Assembly (NCBI GenBank): GCA_026874595.1
Contig: CM049307.1
Coordinates: 96,448,330-96,512,329 of the forward strand
Origin: Sipunculus nudus
Taxonomy: Eukaryota > Annelida > Sipuncula > Golfingiida > Sipunculidae
Length of the DNA: 64,000 nucleotides
Reading direction: 5' to 3'
Positions within the stretch are counted from its first letter, which is position 1, and each line of letters opens with the position of its first letter. Made by a program: the position numbers and the translations under genes. The notes under the pieces are model-generated. The model did not search any database. It saw only the letters and a program-made list of their open reading frames with translations, and was not told the DNA's origin. Below, piece by piece: positions 11,601-26,600 of the stretch.

Positions 11601-14600
11601 TCTTGCATAAAAGAAGATACAATGGCTTTACCATAAATTTAGTGACACTTACGGAAGGGTGTTGTATTATAAAATATTCAAGAACGTTTTAATATTGGTA
11701 GTAAACAAGATTTACTGGTATAATTAATTACACAAGTACTAAAGTTTTAAATCAGGACTCCAGTATTAGCCCTTATAAAATGCAATACCTCGAAAAAATC
11801 TTGTGTACAACCTTGTAGCTGACACCTCTCGTCCTAGACCGGTATGTTTAAAGTTTGTGGCCCCTACCTCTAAAGTTCTCTTATTGACTAATTTAAACAT
11901 CTATCACTTTGCACTAAGATACACATAGCATCAGTGAGAAAGCTCACAGTCACAGCACTTTGATATTTATGTAATAAACAACAAACTGTCTTCTCACAAG
12001 TTAATACCCTCATGGATCAAGTCAGATATTCAACTAAGCAATGGAAAAGACTTGGCTATCAAGAAAATATATGAAGGTTATTACAGTTATTTCATGTGGA
12101 AATAAGATTTCAACAGCAGACGTGGATAATGTTATGTTCCTACAAATTTACATTTACTTGCTATAACAGCAAGGAGTTCTGATTTGAAATGCATGCATGC
12201 AAAACAATGATCAAATCAACATTTTTTCTTGCATTCTGGCCATTCAGACCCCATTTTTCAAACAATCAGTAGTTCTTTGAAAAGCTAAGCAGAGATTTTA
12301 ATCTCTCTTGATGAGAAAAAGTACCCCATCTTGATAAAAGAAAACTGTTAATGTCAAGATAACATTGCTAATAACAGTTAGGAGCCTCTCTTTCAAAACC
12401 ATCAGGTCACAGTGTAACCTGACATTTCTGCCAGAGAAACAATCACACTGTACAAACAAGTTATATGAAGATCTCAGACTTCTTTTAGGTGTAAAGATAC
12501 TTCTCTTATCAATAACAATCTTCCCAGAGATTCTAAAATATGTATGTACTATGTTAAATACCTCCCATAATTCAAACACATCACAAATCCTTGACACAAC
12601 GTTGACCAAAACTTAATGATAAGAAGCAAACACCAAGAGGAAATTGCTGTTACAATAACTTGTTCTTTTAATTTCACACAAACTTATGTATTCTTAATAT
12701 TTAGGTCTTACCTCCAAAGTCCATTCCCTGAGCCCCGCTCATGCCTCCTGATTGGTCCATTCCTCTAAGTCTGCTCCCGCCAGCGGTCCCCGGAACGCCG
12801 CGGGTGGTTGAGCTGTGTAGGTGGTGCTGGCGGTCTCGACGGTCCTGTTCATGCTCTTCATTGGTTTTGCTTCCTCCCTGCATTCAAACAACAACGAACT
12901 GTACTGACACTTGTTTAAATAAGACCACGCAGTGCTGTCTAACCAGGATTTTGACCCAAAAATCAAACACATTAACAATCTGCAAACATTGGTTACGGAG
13001 AAATACCTCCAGGCTACTTTCAAATAATCAACAAATTATATCCAGACACATTTAAACAACATCGTATCCACAATTGTGTCTAATGTGACTTTATACATTT
13101 CTGCATCACAGGGTCATTGTTCACTATCTATCACCCATAATATGTAATAACAACAGGACCTGATCAGACTGGAGGCCCTTGGGTACACTGAAGTCATATA
13201 CTGTGGTTGCCTTTTTTTCGCAAGAGTTTCAAATCTTCAATATTCATAAAAGGGGAATAATCTCGAAAATGAAACCTTCCTGAATAAGAGGTTCTATCGT
13301 CTGAGAAAAAGTTGAAGGTTGACATTATGAATATGAAGTGTTTGATTAAAGACTGAGCTTTTAAATTATATCAGATATTTCCAATTTTCTGCCATTGACC
13401 AAATTTTTTTTGTTAATAAGATTTTGTGCACATAATATTTGATATAATTACTTCACATAATAATAATGGTTTTACTCTGTGTACATGTCATTTGTATTGT
13501 GAGATTGTGAAAATGGAGCCATCGTGAAACAGTGAAATCATGAAAATAGCGAATTTTTATCCCCATGAATGCAAAACCAACCACAGTATTAATATTTTTT
13601 TATGTATACCATGATGTAATTGATGCTGTAACCAATGAATTCAGATTCCTCTTTAAGTTTCCAGAACCTGTCAAACAATATAGTCATAATATTCCTTACT
13701 AGTATTATAACTGTGGCATACATAAGAAAATGAGAAGAAAAAGCATTATCCTGAACAATTACAAATACAAAATCACTGCTCATTATTACCAGTATGGAGA
13801 CCTTTTCAGTAATGCAGTTGTTCCTGCCTATGAATCAGTTCAGTTTTTCTTCCAATGATCCACAGTCAAAGCAACAGATTTTCATCTCAAGATATCAGGC
13901 AATGTTTGAACATCATATATGCATCTTGAATATTACATAAAGGTTTCCTCCACCACTTACCAAAAAACACAAAACTACAACCCTCAAGCCTTCAACAGTT
14001 ACAATCATTTAGTATATCAACAGCAGATCTCTTGTCTCCAGATGAAAAAGGTGAAATCACACAATTTAATAATCATGGAACAACATCCTTAAGAAAGCTG
14101 GGTAATCACAAAAGGGCCAGTCAGAAAGCTGATAGTTGGATAGTCGATAAAGCACCAAGCACAGGGAAAGATAGGATCAGAAATTATATCCTAAACTGAT
14201 GGTCAAGCTCATGACGTTATGAGAATATGACATGACAAGTTGTGAAAGTTTCATGAAATGTTACAAATCTGACAACTGTTTCAGTTTGGCAATGTACATA
14301 CTGGGAAAGTTTCATACACTATCTGACAGTTTCATTTTATGAAAACTGCAACTAACACATGCATCAAGAATATATCTATTTTATACACTGCTGGATAGTC
14401 TAGAGACAAGCATAAAGAGACAGATTCCCTACACGTAAATGAAAGCTTGTGACAAATGCAAATCTGGCTTGAGTCAGAACAAATGAACAGGAACACACTA
14501 CTACCTGAAATTTGGTCATGGCAGACCCCAATCAGAGTAGATTGTCTTTTGATCTCTTCATGCAATGTGATCTGGTCCTATAAACTTCACATTATACCGG

Positions 14601-17600
14601 ACAGTATTTCTCCACTGCACAACAGTTATATATCCTTATTACAAATTTTTAAAGTGCTCAAATGATTTCTTCTTAAAGAGGTGATTATTTTTTATTCATA
14701 CATAAAACCAAAATAATCTGTTGTTCTTTTTCCAAATGTATTCAATGACCACATTGATCTTGCTGCTTTGTAACCTGAAAATAATCCTTCCTAACCTACA
14801 TAACCTGATTTGATTTCATTTAACATCCAACCTTTAGTAGGACCTCGCCAGATAAATTTCCGTTACCTGTGCTCAGGAGTTAGGCTTTCGTGCACAAATA
14901 ATCTTACCTTAAATATAAGACAACTTTTCCATGCCTTTTATATCTATGTATGTAAATAAACAGGAAAATGAGAAAATGTATGTGAGCTTTGAGCAGCCTG
15001 TGTGCATTTAAATATAAGTCTGTTTTTGTGAATGGGAAGCCTGTCTGCGTGTGAATATGAAGTCTGTTATGCAAATGATTAACCAGTATGCATGTGAACA
15101 TTAACTAAATCTGTCATTTCATGTGAATGTACAGCTTGTATCTATGTGACTGTAGATAGATTTGGCCACAAATACAACCTTTGAATATATACCAACAATT
15201 ATGGTTAATCTGTGGTTGCAATGGGTGCACAAAATATTATTAAAACAGTGCTATGATGACGGTGATATTTTGCCATAGTCATGCAAGTTGTCATTATTTT
15301 ACATGCCTAATGTTCTGGTGGGAGAATGAGATATTGGAAGCTCACGAAGTCAGGGAATTTCAGAATGGGTCAGCTTATGCACTATATTGTGCACTGAAAA
15401 TTTAACACTTTTTTCATTACATAATATAAAATCTTGAGAATTACCAGACCTACAGTACATGCAATCATCATCAGTAAATGATAGCAGAAATTCAATAAAG
15501 ATGACATCAACTTGTTCAGGGCTGCTGAATTGTATATCATGCTATGGAACTTGGAATGTAACAATTAATCATCAACCTCAATACCCTTATTATCAGCAAC
15601 TGTGAAAGTAAGCAATATAGTGATAAAAGTAAACATTCAACAAATCTTGTCTTCCTTTATATTCCAGGCATGATCTTTCAAAATTGGATGCTTGAACATA
15701 TTATTAACTTATCAAATACCAAATTATTTAAACTAAATGCCACTTTTAAATTTTAAGTCCTTAAACAAGGGACCTATGGGTCACTGTGCTCAGCTGAAGT
15801 TGACCTTGAAGGTAAAAATCTAAAATAATATCATATGGAGATCAAGTGTAAGAGGAGGAGGTAATAAAGGCCATGGTTGGTTTATATGATTGGTTTGTAT
15901 TGATGAGCAAGAAATTGTTGCAAATAATACTTTGTGACCTGACCATGTGTTTCCTAATGTTGAAACTGAAGCATGTGAGCAGTTTGTGAGCAAATGATCT
16001 GTACTATTACCATGATCATCAGTTGATTAACTGTTGACATTTAAGTAGTTTACAAATTTGTTTAATTGAATCTATTTTTTTTGTATAATATATATTATTA
16101 ATTATATATGTATTTTTTTATTAAATGTATACAGATGAAATATAACTAATTAACAACATAAAACAGGGCAAACAAAGCCTGATCTCAAATTCTGCTGTGG
16201 CAGGAAAATAATGAACAAATGTTTGTATTAAATCCTAATTTTTTTATCACATCAATTTTTTTTTAATTTAAGTTTATATTTCTATACATTTCCAATAAAA
16301 CAGATACATCTGAATATAAAAGTTGATTCATAATTCTCAATTGCATCATCATAAATCTCAATCTTGTCATATAACACCACACCATGCATACAAATGTTTA
16401 TTTATTTTTTACCACAAAAATATATCTTTTAAATCTGCAAAACAATAAATATCTAAAAATAATACTTGATTTAGATTTCACAATTTTCAATTGTGTCTTT
16501 ATTTATCCATAATGTGCTTCATATTTTATAAATTTAAGCATACTGATGGGTTCAATTATATCTGTTAAAATCATTTAAAAGAAAATTAATTTTTTTAAAA
16601 ATGATACATTAACACAACATGGCATCTTCTGGATTACACTTGAATTACTTTTTTAAGGAAAGTTTTTGTATACTGGAGTGGAAACAGCGTTACAATTAAG
16701 GAGATACAGTGAAAACAATAACAATTACTGCATTACACTTTGTGGGTTGGGTTTGCGGGGGGAGGGGGGGGGGGGGATTGGGGTGGTGATATTAGAATAA
16801 CTGTACACCTGTCACAGCAGGGGGTCTCCCCCAGTGACTGTAACAAATCAGAAACCTTGGCATAGCCCGACATCCAGTGACCTGGAGTTGGACCCTGCAT
16901 CTGTAATCTGTTATCAAAGCAAATGACTACAGTAGAGCCTCAAGAAAAAAATCAATAACTAGCTTAATTTTCAAGCTTTTATTTTCAAATTTCAGATTTA
17001 AACAAATTAAATATTTATGTTTACATGCTGTGAAAATTAAATCAATGGTAGATACAGGAGAAAAACGTGCCATGGTCAAAGTTGGGCTAAATTTAAGGTA
17101 CTGATTTTATTTTTATGCTAATAACTTAAAAAATTTACAAAATTCAGATCTTATTTTGGGTAAACAATTAAATCTTAATTAAACATAGTTATGTACTTGG
17201 GAAAATAGACTCTAGTTTAAAAATTTTTCATGTTAAGTGAGTAAATATTTTTCCTGATTTTTTTACAAAGTCTATTATGTTCAGGCCCATAACTTAAAGA
17301 ATTTATACTTAACAGACTTAATTTCTGGCATGTACATAGGAACTATATAGAAGAATATTTATGGTAAATATGAGGAAAAACAGATGAGTGGTTTTGATAT
17401 TAGGCAGTCCTGAAGAGTGAAAATAGGTTTTTAATAAAAATTTGAGGTTTTTCCTTAATTTCTCAAAGGAACGAAGTCGCAAAGACTCAGTTTTCGGCTT
17501 GGTAGGAGATCTTGTGGACATCTAACATTATGCTGAATTTTGGATTCCTAAGTCTTACGGTTTCAAAACGTGCCACATCTACGGACGGACGGACGGACGG

Positions 17601-20600
17601 ACGGACAGACGGACGGACGACGGACAATGGACCATGACTATAGCTCAGATGACTTATAGTCAGCTGAGCTAAAAACTGATTTCCTATTGACAGTTAATAT
17701 ACATGGGACACAACAATCGATGTGTTAACATTCTGTAAGGCAGTAAAGCTTGGCTCTATCCTTAGTGTGCCAGGAATCAGGGTATACTGAAGTCACATTT
17801 TCTCATTCAAGATAAATATTCGTGCAGTTAGATGGACAGAAAAATATTTTCTTACCTCATTCTCAAACTTCTAAAAAGGATGGAATATTTTAGAATATGA
17901 TCATTTTGTAAACATTTCTATGTATTTATGGAATTTTTACTCATAAAATATGCATTGTTCAACAGTCTCTGGTCATCTTTGATATTGGTATTTTAAGGAA
18001 ATTCCAATGGGCAAGCAAAATTTTACACTGAATATTTGGCAGGGATTGGAGATATTATAAGTTCTCTAAGGAGATAAGTTGTCAAATTACTTCCATATTC
18101 CCATATGAAGGAATAATCAGGACAGCTGTAACAATTTTTTTTCATTTGCCATGCTATAGTTTCAAATGATCCATCTGATTCAAAATTCTGTGGACCAGTG
18201 TAAGCCAATTCAGCACCTTAAGGGTAGCAAATATCCTTTCAACTTTTAATTATTGAATTATCAAACACAATTCAATTTAGTTTTTCAAAATTTTTTTTAT
18301 AAAAACAATGATTCACAAATAAAAAGCTTAAAGCACCTTTTCCTTTTGACCATGCATTTCCTGCCCATAAAACTTTAGAGGTGACCATGCTGACAAAGGA
18401 ACAGTGAACAGCAGAACCAGATACATGCAGTGAGTTGCAGTTGCAAAAATAACTAAAATGCATTTGTTTTTGCTTTGCAAAAACAGGTGAGTCTCCCCTC
18501 CCCCGTGGGTCCCCATTCCCTGATTTTGAGAAAAAAAATATCTAGCACTTCTGGATTATGATCTTAACAGAAATCAAATATTTCCACAGATTTTACCTTG
18601 AAGATCAAGTTCAAAGGATCAAAATGCTTGGTTTTCAAACTCTCTGATAATTTGGTGGGAACATTTGGTGTGTCAAATTTGAGAACAAAATATTTCTCAA
18701 GTTTTGGGGTTCACAGTATTTTTTCAATTTCATCTAATCTGACTTTGAAGATGAAGTTCAAGGCCACTGGTTTTTGAACATGTACGAGATATTGGTAAGA
18801 ACAATTCAATTTTCATGAAAAAATACTGAGTGGTTCAAAAGTATTTGTGTTTACAAGAAATGACCATGGCTACAACAGACCAAACACTATTAATTCCAAC
18901 ATGGGAGGGGAGACATTATTCAACTATAACTATCATACATGTGTAGGACTGCATACCACTACATCTTTTCACTCATTTGTGGGTTTTCACCAGTTTTATA
19001 ACTAGACATTTCTTGGCACTGCAGATGCCAGAGTATCACCAGACATAGTATGCCCCCCCCCTTTAAGAATAGGCCCTCATTTTCCTTTGACCTTGTGACC
19101 TCAAAACTGATAGGGTTCTTCCTCTCTTGGCAGGTGAACTATATGTGCAAGATGAAAGATCTGAGATGAAATGTTTGGCTGAAAATGCATCCACAATCTT
19201 TTTAAAGATGTCCTGTGACCTTGACCTTTGACCTCATGACCCCAAAATCAATTCGGGTCTTGCTTTTCCAATAGGACATATACAAGTCAAGTTTGAAATC
19301 AATAAATCAATAAAAGCAGGAATTATCATCCAGAAACTAATTGTTGGACAGATGGCTCCTGTGACCTTCACCTTTGACCTTGTGACCTCATAATTGATAG
19401 GGGTCTTCCTCTGTTGGCAGATGAACTATATGTGCAAGATGAAAGGTCTGAGATGAAATGTTTGGCTGAAAATGCATCTACAATCTTTTTTAAGATGTGT
19501 CCTGTGACCTTGACCTTTGACCTCATGACCCCATATCAATTGGAGTCTTGCTTTTTCAATGGGACATATACAAGTCAAGTTTGAAATCAATACATCAATA
19601 AAAGCAGGAATTATCATCCAGAAACTAATTTTTTGACAGACAGCTCCTGTGGCCTTAACCTTTGACCTTGTGACCCCAAAATTGATATGGATCATCCACT
19701 ATTGGCAAGTGAGCTATATATTCAAGATGGAAGACCTGGGATGAAAGTTTGGCTTAAAATGCATCCACAGTATCTTTTAAGATGCGAGTCCAGTGACCTT
19801 GACCTTTGACCTCATGACCCTAGAACCTAAAGGGTTCTTACTTTAGTGGTGGGCCATACATAAGTCACGTTTGAAATCCATATGGCTATCAACACTGGAG
19901 ATATCATAAGAGGTGTGTGATTTTCACCAAATATGGACACATTACAGGTCAAGGCCACTCTCATGGTAAAGGTCATGACCCAAATGTACATAGACCTCAT
20001 CCCATAACTCATCTCTCTACATGTAAATAATATGAAAGAAATCTGTCCATTAGTTTTTGACTTATAATGCTTACAGTACTGTCAAGTGGCAATTATAGGG
20101 GTATTAAAAGGCGTAAAAACAAGAAAAGGATAATAGGTGGTGCCACCAGTTTCCGGTATATCACAAGGCTATCCAAGATCTTCGGTCACCTTGATTTTTG
20201 GACCAGTCCATGCAAGCTTACTTGAGATATTTAAGAATTTGTGTTATTTTCAGCAAAAATGGACCTATTCAAGGTCAAGGTCACTCTCCTAGCATAGGTC
20301 ATGACCCCATTTTAAATAGGCTTCGTCCCCTTACCTATATCTATACAAATGTAAAGTTTGAAAAAGATCAGTGAAATATTTTTTGAGTTATCCCGTTCAC
20401 AAGGTTTTTCTGAGGCGGCCGGACCATCTTGAAACCATAGTATCCAGACTTTGTCTGGGGATACAATTTCTGGTGTAAATATTAACCATTTCCCAGAATC
20501 TTTAGAGTTCAACTTGTTTCGAAACCAAGGATGGTAATTTTTAAATGTTAACATATCGATTATTTGAATACATTTATAAGAGTCAAAAGCTGGCAACATG

Positions 20601-23600
20601 CCAATAGTTCTCACATTTTGACCATAAAAGCTCTTGATTCAGGAAATCACCATTGAAACTAACAGGATCCAACATGTTTCAAAGAGAGCTCCATTTAAGT
20701 TATTAACAAAATGGTGTCATAATACGAAATACACTTAACAAACACACTAGTGTACCCTAAATGACAAGTGAAACCTAAAGATTGTGTGAACCTGTAAATG
20801 GATGAACAGATGCATGTGTAGCTCTTATTCAATCACAACGTTTTATTCTGAGATTGTAGTTACAGATGGAACTGGGGCAAAAATAATCTATGGCGATAAA
20901 TAGATGTTAACAATTAATATCCTGAATTAGATTACAAAGCAAGTACATCTTTTCATATCGATACTGAGAGCACCAAATTAGTTTCCAGGTTTCTTCATAA
21001 ACAAACAGCAAACATAACCATTTGCCTACCAATTATATATATTTCCACATTGAGTGCCACTTCCCTGTACCAAAATCACTCAATCACACTTAGATATAAA
21101 AGTCTTGCTGGTAAGCCACAAGTTGCTGAATTTTTTATTTTTTTTTTTTTCCAAACCTTTTTGTATTAAACTGATTCATTAATTAGGTTTTCCTGTATTT
21201 GAATTTTGTAAACATGGAAACTCTGAAGGTTGCCGAATCAGCACAGGTGCAAGCTAAGAGTTACACTGTACTTACAAATTTGAGCATGTTCCAGTCGAAG
21301 ACATAATCGTATGTGAACCCTTGTCGATGGAACAAGTTTCGGAACAGCTGTCTTAGGTACGAGTAGTCTGGCTTATCGTCAAACCGCAAGGACCGGCAAA
21401 AATTCAGGTAGGTTGCAAATTCAGCTGGGAAAAGTAAACATGATATGTCAAAACCATAAAACATACACGATTCTGCCAGAGTATATGTTATGTCTTGTCA
21501 GCAAAGAGTATTACCATTGATTGTGCGACTAAAAAGTCACTCTTTCTTGGTTTCCTTGCAGAGTTTTAGTTCCATTGTGGGTGTACGAAAACATGTTATA
21601 CACAACTATATAATGTGAATTACAGAACTTTTTAATGTTAGTCAATCCAAATGGAACTCAACCTGATATGATTTTTTTTAAATTTTTAGGTGTATTAATC
21701 ATTTGCCACCAAGAAGGTGACTTTCAATTCCATAACGATGTGCAATGTGTTGTGCTGAAAGGGACGAACATCAGATGGTAAACTGGTGATTAAGTAAGCA
21801 AATGGCATGCTGAACAGTTACAATTCTTGAAAATATTTGATCAAAAGACGGATTACTGTTGTGTTATCATAATACTGCCTAGAGATTATTTTGTCCCATT
21901 TGGTTACTTGATTGGTTTGTTAGCAACTTTATGATCATAAACACAGATTTTAATTAAATTTGATGAGGATAAGAGAACACCAAAGGATTAATCCATTAAA
22001 TACTGGAGGTAATCTGAATCAGTTTAACTTTACTGTTGTGAGACAGGGCAATAAAGAATGTTATAACTCGTAAATTCAGAAAAAGGTGCATGTGCACAGA
22101 TGTCCCCTCACTAAAGCCATCTAATTCTGACAGGCAGAGCTTGGCAGTGTTTGTGAACCATACCACACATTTCTTCAATATGATGATCTGGTGATCCAAA
22201 GTTTGGCAAAGGTAAATATGTGGTCGCAGACTACTCTCTAGTTTTTAGTTTTGTCTTAAATCAATATTCTATAATGTGACATAAAATATACCTCCCATGA
22301 CAATACATTTTATTTACAAATAAACAAGTGCTACTTACAGGGAAAGCCTTTGCACAGCTCTTCAATGGGGGTGGACATTTTCTTTTCACTAATACGCTCA
22401 TATTTTTGTCTTTTTGTGGCCGCCTTCAGGCCCTGCCAGGGTAAACAACCCCGAAGAAAATACATGAAAACATAGCCAAGAGACTCCATGTCATCTCGCC
22501 TGCTTTGTTCTGAAACACAACAACAAAATAACATGAAAACATAGCCAAAACACTCCATGTCATCAAACCTGTTTTGTTCTGAAACACAACAACAAAATAA
22601 CATGAAAACGTAACCAAAAGGCTCCATGTCATCTCAACTGTTTTGTTCTGAAACACAGCAACTAAAGGACCATTATACGAAAGCTCTACTCAATGAATGA
22701 GTTTGACATAAAACTGTACATGTAAATATTTAAGTAAAATTCAGACATTTTATTTTCTATTTAATATCAGTTTCAGGGCTCATATTTACATGCGTTTAAA
22801 TTAAACCATCATATTCTGTGGTCACTGCTGACATCAACTGTAAACCTTCCATGATTAAAGCTACAATTACAGCGCAGGCAGTGTGCGGACTGTGGCAGCA
22901 GAACGCAGTGTGCGGACTGCGAAATTAAATTGTGTTAGGCATTAACTTGGTGTACAGTAAAACACTATGACATGGTTCCAATGATGTCAAAACCCACTAG
23001 ACTGCTCTACATCCCTAGGTCATATAATATATGGTAATATGAGGTCATATATCCAGGCCTCCCATAATGTGGGCTGTCTATAATGCGGGGGTATTCCACA
23101 ACCCATGTTTGAATTCACTTATTAGCTCATACTCTCAGGTTCATTGGCGCAAATGTTCCAAAAAAGTGCTTTCATTCACTTAATCAGCCCATATTCCAAA
23201 GTTAAATATGGCAGATATGTGAATATTCCTGAAGTCCTGCCTGGATCCGGATCACGAGCCAGACCCACACCAAAATCTGACTTTTCACTGGCCCATAGGT
23301 GCCCTGAAAATTTCATGGGATTCTGTTCATGACTGCACAAGTTATGTTAAGAATAAACACACACACAAACGGATTAACTGAACACCCTCCTGATAGAGAC
23401 AGGGGTGAATGGCTCATGGTATTAATACAAGGTAACACTGTAGTAACACTGTAGAGAGTCTGAACTTACCAATACCCAAATGTGTGTTGATACTGGCGTA
23501 TCTGGCGGTGCCTGTGAGATTCTTGTTTTCCCTGTATGGTATGTGTTGATGTGTCCTGGCATCGCGGTATTTTTTGGCCAAACCAAAGTCTATAATATAC

Positions 23601-26600
23601 ACAAGGTTTCCTTTCTTGCCTAATCCCATTAAGAAATTGTCAGGTTTCACATCACGGTGGATAAAGTTTTTTGAGTGGATATATTCTATCCTGCTTATCT
23701 GAAACAAAAAAGTACAATTCTTAAGGAAATGTTCACAAATAATTATGCTCATATACATGAGCAACATTACAACTGGATATACCAACTCTGTACAGATATG
23801 AAACAAAATCATAAATATACCATGCCAATTAAATTCCCAGTAAAAAATATTTTTACTATGTACATGGCTGTTTGCCATAACTGATATATGTAAGCATAAA
23901 TTCAGTCGCACAATTATACAAGCTTCACAAAGCATTTACCACTTATTTCATAACAGTGGTCATAAAGAGAGATTTCTTTTCAACCATTACCCTGCTTGTG
24001 GGATTTTTCTTAGAAACATTGAACAGTAAGATACTGAAACACATGCTCCATTTACAAGTGTAAAAAACACAAATGTCTTTTTCCATAGGAGCTATTCTTC
24101 CATGAACACAAACAACTTTCAAAAGAAATATCTACTCACGTAATCATATGTTATGTGAAGTTAATTTTCTCCAAAAGTTTATCCAATGTTTTATCTACAA
24201 GTTTCTCATTTACAATCTGATTCATGTTAAACAGGCAGACGGTTATGAAAAGAAATCCATATAAATATCTCTGACAAAACTATGAATCTTCCTATAAATT
24301 ATTAATGACATGGGCACACTAATTTACTCATGGTAGATCTAAATTAAGTAACTCACAAGTTGGTCTGCCAAGAGTAAGACTGTTTTGAGGCTGAACTTTC
24401 TTGAGCAGAAGTTGAAGAGGTCTTCGAGACTGGGTCCCAGTAACTCCATCACCATAACATTGTAATCTCCCTCTGCTCCGCACCATTTGATGGTCGGGAT
24501 GCCAACTGTAATACAATAAAATAAGGCTTAGATTATGATAAATACTGAATGCAGACACAGGAAATTTCTAGCTGCAACTAAATCATTCATAAACATATGT
24601 CAATATGATTCACAAAACATAACAAGAGCACCGCAATTATGTGTACTACACCTGAGGTATGTCTTGTGGCATCCTTTCCTCATTAAACAGGTATAGGTTT
24701 TGCCTAGAATTTAAATTAGGTGAGAAACTCCTTTGGTATATATATTAATAACAAGTTTCATGAAAAGCCACCAGATTGTTTGTAGGTCAGCAATGCACCA
24801 ACAAAGTCTGGTGACCTCTGACCTCATTTAATATGTGTTGATTTTGCCTATATAATCAAACTTAGGCGAAATATGATTGCTGATAAGTAGTTTAGGAGAG
24901 TTTAGTGAAAATACATCAAAGCCCTGGTAAATTATCACGTGAACACAAAGTTACAGACAGCTGGAAAAACAAGACAGTCCTTGGGTATTCCATGATAAGC
25001 ACAGTCTATGACAGGCGTATAAAAGTGTGAAAGAATCAAGCTTTCATGAATGTGCATTACACATGAAATTTACACAGATGTCCTTTGGTAAGCCTGATTT
25101 TACTCATGCAAGACTTTAGACAACTTCATATCTATGGTTTAACATTGTTAGATAATAAATATGAGGTGCTCTGAAGTCTTACATGATATATACAGGCTGT
25201 AACAGCATTAAGCTATAGATGCTTTGCAATCCAAAATCATATGACTGACCAACACATATGAAATTTCAATTATTGAAGTAGATTATTCAGTTCCAAGAAA
25301 TTAATGTCAATAAAGTCAAAATGTAAAGCCCAAATGTTATGCCAAGATCAGGTGCTAGAACTCAAAGAAAACTTGTGCCTTTATGCAAGGCATGGTTCAG
25401 ACCCGCACTAAATCCAAATTTTTTTCTAATTTAAGAATCTTTATGACAGTTCATTTCCTTTTAACTTTCAGATAAAAAATTACAATTTGTATTTGTTCAA
25501 TTAGAAATTCCTAAAAGGATTCCAAGTGCTCACCCACCATGCTATCAGCAAGACTTCTGTATGAAGCCAGAGCTGTATTTAACTTTTAATCAAACAAGTG
25601 CTGCATGGCTGATCTGCAATATGAATTCCTCCTATGCTTGAGAATCTTCTTATAGCAACAATTTGGTCTGCCAATTATCCTTAAACACCATTTTAATTGT
25701 CCGAGGGGCATATGAACTTACCTCCACCCTGCATCATCTTGTAGATTTTGCTCTCTATGTGGAGCTGAGGGTGTTTGGTTTTTACACATTCTAATTTTAT
25801 TGCAACTTCCTCTGCATTGGTTATGTCTGTGCCTGTAAATAAAAGACAAAAAAAAACTGAATGATACTGATAACATAATATATAACATTCTCTCAAAATG
25901 CATGAAAACTGTTATTATAACATGTTTTAAAGCTAGCAAGATTATACTTAATTGCAGCATTATAAATATTGCGATTCAGTGCTTATAATTAATGCACATG
26001 CAAATAAAATGTCAATTACTGAAAATAATCTAGTGTTCTACCAAGATCAATGTGTATGTGAGCAATTCTGATGAAGCAGAGTCCTGCTAAATAAAACTTT
26101 TAACTGGCTAAGTTTTCTTTTTAAATGTTCTACAATTTTGACCATTCCCCTCCCATGTCAAATACAGTTCTGAAGAACTGGTTGTGCAAGTCATACTTGT
26201 CCAGTGGGCAAGCACTTTCAAAAGTTTATGTCAAACCCTGTAAGCCAAAAAAGAATTCCATCTTGTGTCTACAATGACACCAGTTATTTTTCCTCGGACC
26301 ATCAGACCATCCCTTGAGTGACCCAGCTATTTTTTATGAAAACTGCAGTGAAGATGTGCATGACGGCACTTTCCTCGTTTTGGTGAATCACAGTATATCT
26401 GTATTTTTTTCACTCCAAATAAACAAGAATATCTTTCAACATGCATGTATAGGTTAGGGATAATCTAAAAGATTGCCTTGTAACTCAGCATGTAAATATA
26501 CCTCTATGCAAGTTTGCCAAGTTTCTGCATAACAAGTAGGGACCCCCCAGTTTCCATGAGAAGAAAAAATTTAAATTGTCAACATAGTGATGCCATCATG

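Larger units (their letters stand above)
12878..21275 (-). other. CK1 intron 6 (8.4 kb) holding two repeat elements
   Basis: Between 12.9 and 15.7 kb it is AT-rich with no clear gene. It then contains the ACGG-type element (15776-17675) and the half-site-rich array (19080-20470). The rest is simple AT-rich sequence. Confidence 0.7.

Noticed and set aside
17318-17521. Minus-strand frames shared by the ACGG-type elements ([19 protein letters not shown] type)
   Set aside because: Similarity among copies is at the DNA level, with frames broken in some copies; no known domain. Not enough to call a gene of the element.
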